5,695 bases of DNA from an uncultured Clostridia bacterium (lineage in GTDB: Bacteria; Bacillota; Clostridia; Oscillospirales; Ruminococcaceae), in assembly GCA_947625455.1 (NCBI GenBank), contig CANQOJ010000144.1, positions 1-5,695 of the forward strand, in the 5' to 3' direction. Both the position numbers and the translations under genes were made by a program. Within the stretch, counting starts at the first letter, position 1, and the number at the start of each line of letters is the position of its first letter. Of the stretch, positions 1 through 5,618 are shown piece after piece. The notes under the pieces were generated by a model that was not told where the DNA came from, searched no databases, and saw only the letters and a list, made by a program, of their open reading frames with translations.

Positions 1-728
1 ATGAGAGAGCGGGAGGAAATTCACCTTGACTTGAAAAAGCTGGGCATAAACAAACGCGTGCTGCTGGGAATAGTAAGGTCGGACTTCCTGCGGGAGTACA
101 GGGCTGTATTTTCTCAATGTCAAACGTTCTTATACAGTCCTCCGTAAACCTTTTCGGCGACATAACCGTTGACGGCAATTCCGCCGCGCAGTCGATTGAG
201 GGCTTTATATACATGGCGATGAACACGTTTTATCAAGCCGCAATCTCGTTTACAGGTCAGCACGTCGGCGCAAAGCGCTATGACAGAATACCGAGGATAC
301 TTTTCTGCTCGCTGGGCTGCGTTATCGTAACAGGGCTTGTGCTTGGCTGGTCGGCGTATATATTCGGACATCAATTGCTGTCGATTTACTCGGAAAGCCC
401 CGAAGTAATAGAAGCGGGAATAAACCGCGTGCGCATAATCTGCACGACATACGCTTTCTGCGGAATGATGGACGTTATGGTGGGCATGATGCGAGGGCTT
501 GGATATTCGACAGTGCCTATGATAGTATCGCTTATAGGCGCGTGCGGGCTTAGAATACTCTGGCTGAACACAATATTCCTTATCCCCGAATACCACACAA
601 CCGCGTCAATCTACATAAGCTACCCCGTTTCCTGGGCGATAACATTTTTAACTCACGTTATATGCTACACAATAATCTGGCATAAGGTCAAGAAAAAGGA
701 GAAGAAACAACAACTAGAGGCTAGATAA
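1..728 (+). pseudogene. MATE-family efflux transporter, C-terminal part, frameshifted
   Basis: This is the C-terminal portion of a multidrug and toxic compound extrusion (MATE) protein, an inner-membrane antiporter that expels drugs or cationic compounds using a Na+ or H+ gradient. The reading frame is open at the window's left edge. Frame 1 reads a loop segment ending KLGINKRVLLGIVR (codons to 76-78), then degenerates and stops at 145-147. The family-typical continuation VGLPAGVQGCIFSMSNVLIQ is found in frame 3 from base 78. Restoring one base in the AGGTC at 76-80 (for example AGG GTC) rejoins the two. The downstream part has the usual hydrophobic helices, around 181-270, 297-385, 435-580 and 600-690, and ends in a basic KVKKKEKK tail. 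ATG at 117 is an internal Met with no well-placed ribosome binding site, so I do not treat it as a start. The last codons (QLEAR and stop) are supplied by the CTAG-rich repeat at 714. The lesion is either a true pseudogene or a sequencing error; family assignment is confident. Confidence 0.8.
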
Positions 729-831
729 TAAGAAGCTAGAGGCTATAGTTTCAACCAAAACAACATTGAATGATAAAATGTAGTTTTAGTTTAAACTCTA
801 GCCTCTAGCCTCTTAAAATTCTAGCCTCTAG
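714..831. repeat. CTAG-rich inverted-repeat element 1 (core type A)
   Basis: This is a 118-bp MITE-like inverted repeat. The left arm 714-751 and right arm 793-831 are reverse complements. The outer 12 bases (CTAGAGGCTAGA) match perfectly, an 8-9 base AT-rich segment matches loosely, and the inner 18 bases match at 16. Between the arms, a smaller AT-rich hairpin pairs AAAACAACATT with AATGTAGTTTT around the loop GAATGATAA. It contains seven CTAG sites (714, 721, 736, 798, 805, 821, 828). It overlaps the 3' ends of both convergent genes, supplying the last MATE codons on the plus strand and the TAG stop of the hydrolase on the minus strand. The long stem could stop transcription in both directions, but neither side has a strong T-run right after the stem, so the terminator role is inference. 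No transposase or clear target duplication is visible. Confidence 0.8.
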
Positions 832-2174
832 ATGTAAACATCATGGTATGAATACTTCAGCGGATCAACTCTTACTCCGTTTTCGCGCACCTCGAAATGC
901 AGATGTTCGCCCTGAGACCAGCCTGTTGTTCCTACTATCGCTATAACATCGCTTTTTGACACCGTTTGCCCGACGCTTACATAAATCTTTCGGCAGTGTG
1001 CATATAGCGTTGAAATTCCGCCGCCATGGTCGATTATTATGTAGTTTCCGAAACCCCCTCCGCAGCCGCAGCTGTAATTTTTCCCGTAATCATGAGGACA
1101 GCCCGTGTATACCTTTATGACTTTGCCCGACTGGACAGCGTAAATGTTCCTGTTTGAAACGGCAACTCCCGCGCCGACAATATCTATCCCGCCGTGATTT
1201 CTCCCGCCGAAAGCATTATCCCAGCCAAAATATGTAGTCAGCCTGTGAAATTCGGGATCAAGCGGCCATCTGAAATCACTGCTGTAATCCTCGGCGCTTC
1301 CCTGTCCGTTTTGCTGTGCCTTTCTTATTTCTTCCTGCAGCTGTCTGTCGTATTCCTCTATCTCTTTGTTCGTTTTGGCAATATCGTAGTTCAGACCGTC
1401 TACTTTGTTCTTCAGTTCATTGTTGTCCTCAACTATGCCGTAAAGGTACTGCTTTTGTTCATTTGCATAGCTGTCAAGCTGTTTGCGCCGGGATTTAAGT
1501 TCGGACATTTCTTCATCAAGCTGTTCTTTTTGCTGTTGAAGAACCTGTTTATCCTGTTCAAGCTGTTGTTTTCCGCTTTCAAGGTCGTCTATCATCTGAT
1601 TGCAGTTTTCTATTGAACCAAGCAGGTTGTACATAAACGCAAGATTTTGCTCGCTTATGTTCTTTATGACATCAGAATAAACGAAATATTCATACCAGTC
1701 GTCAGAACCGCTCAAAATCGGTATTGTATCCGACATATCGTTCATATACAGCGCTCTTGCAAGTTCTGCAAAGCGCTCTAAATTTTCCGCATTTTCAGCC
1801 TGCAATTCATCAATTTCGCCGTTCTTTTCTTCAATATCGCTTTCCTTATCGGCAATTGCGCTTTCGGCGTTGGTTATCTCCATATTTTTAGCGTCAATTT
1901 CATTCTGCTTTGCGATAATCAGCCGACCGCACTTTGTTATTTCGTCGTTTATGCCGTCAATCTGTTCGTTTACAAGCTTCATCAGCTCGTCATTGTCCGA
2001 CATTTCGCTCTTGTACTTTTGAATTTGCTGTTTTCTCTGTTCATTTTCTTTGCGCTTTTGGTCAATCTGCGCCTGCAGGCTGTCCGCCGTACTGCTGTCC
2101 GCATGAACATACAGCGGGCTTATTGCTATTGCCATGGCGAAAATAACCGAACACAACCTTTTTAGAAACGTCAT
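828..2174 (-). CDS. Secreted coiled-coil M23 (LytM-type) murein hydrolase, paralogue 1
   Basis: This 448-residue protein is predicted to be exported and to cut peptidoglycan cross-bridge peptides, in the PcsB/EnvC-like group. Residues 1-25 form a signal peptide (basic start, hydrophobic core, VHA before residue 26). Residues 30-150 and 165-290 are heptad-rich coiled coil, interrupted by a conserved non-coil segment (ARALYMNDMSDTIPILSGSD, 139-158). The M23 domain covers about 303-442. H327, D331 and H426 fit as zinc ligands, with H393 and H424 as the other active-site histidines, so it should be catalytic, unlike E. coli EnvC which only activates amidases. An insert with C359, C369 and C371 (GCPHDYGKNYSCGCGGG) sits inside the M23 fold. 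The start is supported by AAAGGGG eight bases upstream. The gene lies 142 bases behind its paralogue and is probably cotranscribed. Its TAG stop is part of repeat element 1. Whether it cleaves wall itself or mainly regulates other hydrolases cannot be told from sequence. Confidence 0.93.
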   Translation of the reverse strand: MTFLKRLCSVIFAMAIAISPLYVHADSSTADSLQAQIDQKRKENEQRKQQIQKYKSEMSDNDELMKLVNEQIDGINDEITKCGRLIIAKQNEIDAKNMEITNAESAIADKESDIEEKNGEIDELQAENAENLERFAELARALYMNDMSDTIPILSGSDDWYEYFVYSDVIKNISEQNLAFMYNLLGSIENCNQMIDDLESGKQQLEQDKQVLQQQKEQLDEEMSELKSRRKQLDSYANEQKQYLYGIVEDNNELKNKVDGLNYDIAKTNKEIEEYDRQLQEEIRKAQQNGQGSAEDYSSDFRWPLDPEFHRLTTYFGWDNAFGGRNHGGIDIVGAGVAVSNRNIYAVQSGKVIKVYTGCPHDYGKNYSCGCGGGFGNYIIIDHGGGISTLYAHCRKIYVSVGQTVSKSDVIAIVGTTGWSQGEHLHFEVRENGVRVDPLKYSYHDVYI

Positions 2175-2182
2175 ATTTTTTG

Positions 2183-2189
2183 CCCCTTT
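2183..2189 (-). promoter_or_regulatory. Ribosome binding site of M23 paralogue 1
   Basis: On the minus strand AAAGGGG lies eight bases before the ATG at 2174-2172, which fixes that start. It sits directly at the edge of repeat element 2, so the element reaches right up to the translation signal. I see no convincing sigma-A promoter between the two hydrolase genes, which favours expression by readthrough from the upstream paralogue. Confidence 0.75.
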
Positions 2190-2305
2190 AGATGTAAGAG
2201 ATTAGAGGTAAGAGGTTAGAGTTTAAATCAAAAAAACATTGAGTGATAAAAATGTAGTTTTGACTTAAACTCTAGCCTCTAATCTCTTATAATTCTAGCC
2301 TCTAG
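2189..2305. repeat. CTAG-rich inverted-repeat element 2 (core type A)
   Basis: This is a second copy of the type A element, in the same orientation as element 1. The inner arms are 2195-2224 and 2267-2289. They are reverse complements except that the left arm has one extra heptamer (TAAGAGG) and one C/T change. The core between them closely matches element 1, sharing ACATTGA, GTGATAAAA (GAATGATAAAA in element 1), TGTAGTTTT and TTAAACTCTAGCCTCT. The outer right end carries CTAGCCTCTAG (2295-2305), but the left counterpart is degraded to TTTAGATG, so the left terminus is uncertain. It separates the two M23 paralogues, with the upstream gene's stop 11 bases from its right edge and the downstream gene's ribosome binding site at its left edge. 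It contains three CTAG sites. Confidence 0.75.
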
Positions 2306-2316
2306 ATGCTTATCTC

Positions 2317-3696
2317 TTAATAATAGTATGTGTATGAATATTTTGCAGGATCAACGGCAACTCCGTTTACGCGCACCTCAAAGTGCAGATGATAACCCGT
2401 ACTCCAGCCCGTAGTGCCGACATATCCTATAACGTCGCCCTGATTTACCTGCTGTCCGTTTGTAACGTTAATTCCCCATGTATGTGCGTACATTGTTGAA
2501 ATTCCACCGCCGTGGTCGATTATTATGTAGTTTCCGTAACCGCCGCCGCAGCCGCAGCTGTAGTTCTTTCCGTAATTGTGCGTACAGCCGTTGTATACCG
2601 CGATTACCTTGCCCGACTGTACGGCATGAATTGCCGCGCCCGCAATTGACGAACCTGCGCCCGTTATATCAAGTCCGCGGTGCTGTCCGTTTCTCCATGC
2701 GTCATAGCCGAACTTTGTCGTTATCCTCTGGTAATTCGCGCTGACGGGCCAGATAAATCCGTCCGCAGAATATACGGGCTGACCGTTGTTCCTCTGCTGT
2801 TCCTCTCTGATAAGCTGTTCAAGCTGGGCGTTAAGCTCGTCCATTTTCTTTGACGACGCTTTGTTGTCATATTCAAGAGCGTTTACTCTGTCAATAAGCT
2901 GTTGATTTTGCGCGGCAAGCTGTTTTAAATATGCCTTTTGCTGGGCGGCATAGCTGTCAAGGTCTGCTTTGGACGCCTGCAACTCTGCCATATCCGCTTC
3001 AAGCTTTTCTTTCTCTTTGGAGAGGTCGGTCTTTTCCTGTTCAAGCTTTATAACGTCATTGTCAAGTTCTTCTATCATAAGCTGTTGGTCGTCAATATCC
3101 GCAAGCAGCTTTTTCATAAAGCTTAAATTCTGGTCGCTTATGTTTTTAATGACATCGGAATACACGAAATATTCATACCAGTCGTCAGAACCGCTCAAAA
3201 TAGGTATCGTATCCGACACATCGTTCATGTACAGCGCTCTCGCAAGTTCCGCAAAGCGTTCGAGATTAAGCTTGTTCTGCGCTTCAAGTTCGGCGATTTT
3301 CGTCTTTTTCCCCTCGATTTCAAGTTCCTTTTGATGGACTTGATTTTCAACATCTTCTATTTCTACCTGTTTATCCTCGATATATTGCTTTTGAGTGATG
3401 ATAAGTTCGCCGTACTTTTCTATTTCAAGATTAACGCCGTCAATCTGGTCGTTTATAAGGCTTATAGCCTCTTTGTTTTTGCTGATGTCGCCGTTAAGTC
3501 CCGCTATCTGTTTGTTGCGGTTTTCATTATCCTTCTTGATTTTGTCAATCTGCGCCTGCAATTCGCTGATGCTTGTACTTCCCGAAGCCGTGTTATTTGA
3601 CAAAACCGCAGTATTCGGCGTAACCGCAAGCACTGTAACCGCGCAGACCGCACAGCATACCCTTGCCAAAACTTTCAGCCGTCTTTTTTGTGACAT
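2317..3696 (-). CDS. Secreted coiled-coil M23 (LytM-type) murein hydrolase, paralogue 2
   Basis: This 459-residue protein is the first gene of the hydrolase pair. It has an N-terminal signal peptide (MSQKRR, then a hydrophobic stretch to about residue 30). A long coiled coil follows at about 43-300, holding the same central block as its neighbour (ARALYMNDVSDTIPILSGSD, 152-171). The M23 peptidase domain is at about 315-452. H339 and D343 (HRGLD), H405 (YAH) and H436/H438 (HLH) give a complete zinc and catalytic set, so peptidoglycan endopeptidase activity is expected outside the membrane. The Cys insert recurs as C371, C381 and C383 (GCTHNYGKNYSCGCGGG). The start is set by AAGGGGG nine bases upstream, and a consensus promoter lies about 65-95 bases upstream. 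The protein aligns colinearly with paralogue 1, pointing to tandem duplication. Such proteins usually act in septal wall splitting or growth; which role applies here is inference. Confidence 0.94.
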   Translation of the reverse strand: MSQKRRLKVLARVCCAVCAVTVLAVTPNTAVLSNNTASGSTSISELQAQIDKIKKDNENRNKQIAGLNGDISKNKEAISLINDQIDGVNLEIEKYGELIITQKQYIEDKQVEIEDVENQVHQKELEIEGKKTKIAELEAQNKLNLERFAELARALYMNDVSDTIPILSGSDDWYEYFVYSDVIKNISDQNLSFMKKLLADIDDQQLMIEELDNDVIKLEQEKTDLSKEKEKLEADMAELQASKADLDSYAAQQKAYLKQLAAQNQQLIDRVNALEYDNKASSKKMDELNAQLEQLIREEQQRNNGQPVYSADGFIWPVSANYQRITTKFGYDAWRNGQHRGLDITGAGSSIAGAAIHAVQSGKVIAVYNGCTHNYGKNYSCGCGGGYGNYIIIDHGGGISTMYAHTWGINVTNGQQVNQGDVIGYVGTTGWSTGYHLHFEVRVNGVAVDPAKYSYTYYY

Positions 3697-3705
3697 ATAT
3701 ATAAT

Positions 3706-3712
3706 CCCCCTT
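3706..3712 (-). promoter_or_regulatory. Ribosome binding site of M23 paralogue 2
   Basis: AAGGGGG on the minus strand lies nine bases before the ATG at 3696-3694 and decides that start. No other in-frame start near it has a comparable site. Confidence 0.8.
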
Positions 3713-3761
3713 AAAACTATAAAGCATAATAATTCTCACTTAAATTGCCTTATACACCTTA

Positions 3762-3790
3762 ATTATACAATATTCGCCCTGAAATGTCAA
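3762..3790 (-). promoter_or_regulatory. Consensus sigma-A promoter for the M23 gene pair
   Basis: Read on the minus strand, TTGACA (3790-3785) and TATAAT (3767-3762) are separated by exactly 17 bases: a perfect match to the vegetative consensus in both boxes and in spacing. Transcription should begin near 3755, giving a leader of roughly 60 bases before the ATG at 3696. A perfect hexamer pair predicts strong, constitutive expression of the hydrolases unless a repressor acts. No operator dyad overlaps it that I can see. Confidence 0.85.
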
Positions 3791-3951
3791 GGAGTGTTCA
3801 TATGAAAAATATATGAAATTTTATCTTCAAATAATTCAGACTTGCAGTAAATTTCAAAAATTGTTTCATAGGCGGCAGGCGAAAAATGGTGCTTTTTGTA
3901 GAAGATTACCAAAAAATCTGATTTAAATTGTAAGAACAGACAAAATCTGCC

Positions 3952-3995
3952 AATGAATTTGAAAAAAATTAAAAAAAATCTTGCAAAAATTCATT
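3952..3995. repeat. Nine-base inverted repeat spanning the gdhA -35 region
   Basis: AATGAATTT (3952-3960) and AAATTCATT (3987-3995) are perfect reverse complements 26 bases apart. The right half lies in the spacer between the gdhA -35 and -10 boxes. It could be an operator pair, but the stretch is very AT-rich and a chance match is quite possible. Confidence 0.3.
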
Positions 3996-4009
3996 AGCTG
4001 TTGTATAAT
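3957..4009 (+). promoter_or_regulatory. gdhA promoter with A-tract UP-like element
   Basis: TTGCAA (3981-3986, four of six to the -35 consensus) and a perfect TATAAT (4004-4009) are spaced by 17 bases. Directly upstream, 3961-3980 consists of two A-tracts (GAAAAAAATTAAAAAAAATC), the placement expected of an UP element that binds the RNA polymerase alpha subunit. Transcription should begin near 4016, leaving a leader of about 36 bases. The weak -35 with strong -10 leaves room for regulation, but no regulator is identifiable. Confidence 0.8.
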
Positions 4010-4035
4010 TAAAAAGCAAATTAAATTTTTTATTT

Positions 4036-4044
4036 AAGGGAGGA
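4036..4044 (+). promoter_or_regulatory. Ribosome binding site of gdhA
   Basis: AAGGGAGGA ends seven bases before the ATG at 4052. It is a near-perfect complement to the 16S rRNA 3' end and predicts efficient translation; it confirms the chosen start. Confidence 0.9.
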
Positions 4045-4051
4045 CATTCCA

Positions 4052-5404
4052 ATGGCATTAACAAATAAGTATCTTGCGGATTTGCTTGAAACCGTAAAGA
4101 AAAGAAACCCCGGCGAGCCTGAGTTCATTCAAGCCGTTACAGAGGTCTTTGAAACGCTTCAGCCCGTTGCTGAAAAGCGTCAGGACCTTATTGACGCGGG
4201 CGTTTTCGACAGAATAGTTGAACCCGAAAGACAGATAATCTTCCGCGTTCCGTGGGTAGACGACAAGGGCAAGGTACAGGTAAACCGCGGTTTCCGCATC
4301 CAGTTCAACTCCGCTATCGGTCCGTACAAGGGCGGTATCAGACTTCACCCGTCCGTTTATATCGGAATTATCAAGTTCCTCGGATTTGAGCAGATTTTCA
4401 AGAACTCTCTCACAACGCTTCCTATGGGCGGCGGCAAGGGCGGTTCGGACTTCGATCCCAAGGGCAAGTCTGACGGCGAGGTTATGCGTTTCTGCCAGAG
4501 CTTTATGACAGAACTTTGCAGACATATCGGTCCTGACTGCGACGTTCCAGCGGGCGATATCGGCACGGGCGGACGCGAAATAGGCTTTATGTTCGGTCAG
4601 TACAAGAGAATAAGAGATGAATTTTCCGGCGTTCTCACGGGCAAGGGACTTACCTACGGCGGTTCGCTCACAAGAACAGAAGCAACAGGATACGGTCTTT
4701 GCTACTTCACCGACGAAATGCTCAAGGCTAACGGCAAGAGCTTTAACGGTCAGACGGTTATCATCTCCGGTTCGGGCAACGTTGCTATCTACGCTACGCA
4801 GAAGGCAACTGCTTTGGGCGCAAAGGTAGTTACCGTTTCCGACTCCAACGGTTATATTTACGATCCCGACGGAATTGACCTCCCTGTTGTTCAGCAGATT
4901 AAGGAAGTTGAGCGCGGACGTATCAAGGAATATGTCGGCAGAACATCTCACAAGAACGCTGAGTACCACGAGGGCAGCGTATGGGGTGCAAAAATCAAGG
5001 CTGACATTGCTCTTCCCTGCGCTACTCAGAACGAAATCAACGGCGAATATGCGAAGAACCTTGCGGAAAACGGCGTTTATGCTGTTGCAGAGGGCGCTAA
5101 TATGCCGTCTACTCCCGAAGCAATTGAAGTTTACTTCGCAAACAAGATGCTTTACGGTCCCGCAAAGGCTGCAAACGCAGGCGGCGTAGCTACTTCAGGT
5201 CTTGAAATGAGCCAGAACTCAATGCGTTACAGCTGGTCGTTTGAGGAAGTTGACGCTAAACTTCACGACATCATGAAAGCTATCTTCAAGCAGTGCGACG
5301 ACGCAGCTAAGGAATACGGCATGGCTGGCAACTATATGGCTGGCGCAAATATCGCAGGCTTCCTGAAAGTTGCCGAGGCTATGAAAGCACAAGGCTGTGT
5401 TTAA
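4052..5404 (+). CDS. gdhA: NAD(P)-dependent glutamate dehydrogenase
   Basis: This 450-residue enzyme is the usual length for the bacterial hexameric class. It is cytoplasmic and interconverts 2-oxoglutarate plus ammonium with glutamate, most often using NADPH for nitrogen assimilation. The substrate domain (about 1-200) carries PYKGGIRLHP with K93, GFEQIFK with K117, PMGGGKGG with K129 and PAGDIGTGGREIG with D169. By a constant offset of four, these match the Clostridium symbiosum residues K89, K113, catalytic K125 and D165. The Rossmann domain (about 205-380) has the fingerprint GSGNVA (240-245) and VTVSDSNG (260-267); the SDS after the second strand resembles NADP-type enzymes, but cofactor choice is inferred. 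YIGI (103-106) stands where NLSI or NLGI is more usual. The gene is intact, apparently monocistronic, has its own promoter, and its TAA stop is directly followed by a CTAG-rich element with a terminator-like hairpin. Confidence 0.97.
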   Translation: MALTNKYLADLLETVKKRNPGEPEFIQAVTEVFETLQPVAEKRQDLIDAGVFDRIVEPERQIIFRVPWVDDKGKVQVNRGFRIQFNSAIGPYKGGIRLHPSVYIGIIKFLGFEQIFKNSLTTLPMGGGKGGSDFDPKGKSDGEVMRFCQSFMTELCRHIGPDCDVPAGDIGTGGREIGFMFGQYKRIRDEFSGVLTGKGLTYGGSLTRTEATGYGLCYFTDEMLKANGKSFNGQTVIISGSGNVAIYATQKATALGAKVVTVSDSNGYIYDPDGIDLPVVQQIKEVERGRIKEYVGRTSHKNAEYHEGSVWGAKIKADIALPCATQNEINGEYAKNLAENGVYAVAEGANMPSTPEAIEVYFANKMLYGPAKAANAGGVATSGLEMSQNSMRYSWSFEEVDAKLHDIMKAIFKQCDDAAKEYGMAGNYMAGANIAGFLKVAEAMKAQGCV

Positions 5405-5578
5405 CTAGAAGCTAGAAATTAAGAAGCCAGAGGCTAGATTCTAAGGTAATCTCAGATTGTTTTTAGATTAAACGAGCGTAGACAACCGTAACAGGTTGCC
5501 TACGCTCTTTCCTCTAAAAACAATCTAATAACTTTTTACCTTTATCTAGCCTCTGGCTTCTTAATATCTAGCTTCTAG
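5405..5578. repeat. CTAG-rich nested palindrome element 3 (core type B)
   Basis: This 174-bp element begins on the base after the gdhA stop codon. The outer arms 5405-5438 and 5545-5578 match at 33 of 34 bases in inverted orientation (CTAGAAGCTAGA at the ends). Inside them, AAGGTAA pairs with TTACCTT. A perfect 14-bp pair (AGATTGTTTTTAGA, 5454-5467, with 5513-5526) comes next, and GAGCGTAG pairs with CTACGCTC at the centre. Almost the whole element can therefore fold into one long stem. Its arms resemble those of element 1 (CTAGAGGCTAGATAATAAGA), but the core is unrelated to the type A core. It holds six CTAG sites and no open reading frame. It fits a non-autonomous transposable repeat, and no transposase is present. 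Confidence 0.85.
5471..5510 (+). terminator. Probable gdhA intrinsic terminator inside element 3
   Basis: GAGCGTAG (5474-5481) and CAACC (5483-5487) pair with GGTTG (5494-5498) and CTACGCTC (5500-5507), giving 13 pairs with one A-C mismatch and a six-base loop GTAACA. It is preceded by TTAAAC and followed by TTTCCTCT. The stem is strong and GC-rich against an AT-rich surround, but the T-run is short, so efficiency is uncertain. The left half recurs in element 4, so the hairpin belongs to the repeat rather than to gdhA itself. Confidence 0.6.
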
Positions 5579-5618
5579 CCGACTATATCTCCCTGTCATC
5601 ATTACGGGTTTTGTTTAC

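Larger units (their letters stand above)
3697..4051. other. Divergent intergenic region between M23 gene and gdhA
   Basis: These 355 AT-rich bases separate the start of the minus-strand hydrolase from the start of gdhA. They hold the hydrolase ribosome binding site and promoter on the left (3706-3790) and the gdhA promoter, A-tracts and ribosome binding site on the right (3957-4044). Between them, about 3791-3950, I see no convincing gene, RNA gene, terminator or repeat. The two promoters point apart and do not overlap, so there is no obvious shared operator. No CTAG element is present here; these elements occur only at gene 3' ends in this window. Confidence 0.7.

Noticed and set aside
120..596. 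Minus-strand frame opposite the MATE gene
   Set aside because: Low-complexity His/Tyr/Arg-rich translation, no start signals, and complementary to clear MATE coding sequence.
117..728. MATE fragment as a separate gene starting at ATG 117
   Set aside because: No ribosome binding site is suitably placed, and family sequence continues upstream in the same frame to base 78. The ATG is an internal Met.
714..831. CRISPR array or integron attachment sites
   Set aside because: The repeated units are seven-base variants in inverted arms without regular unique spacers, and no cas gene or integrase is present.
1194..1616. Hydrophobic plus-strand frame inside M23 paralogue 1
   Set aside because: It is the complement of Gln/Glu/Lys-rich coiled-coil codons, which reads as Leu/Phe/Val. 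It is not a membrane protein gene.
2189..2305. Internal promoter for M23 paralogue 1 within element 2
   Set aside because: The best pair on the minus strand, TTGATT and TCTAAT, has a 19-base spacer and poor context. Readthrough from the upstream gene is simpler.
3791..3860. Small gene starting at ATG 3802
   Set aside because: Despite GGAG just upstream, the frame ends after four codons, with no other sign of coding.
4058..4969. 303-residue open frame antisense to gdhA
   Set aside because: It is a shadow of the strongly biased gdhA codons, with no ribosome binding site and no recognisable domain. Long antisense frames opposite glutamate dehydrogenase genes are a familiar artefact.
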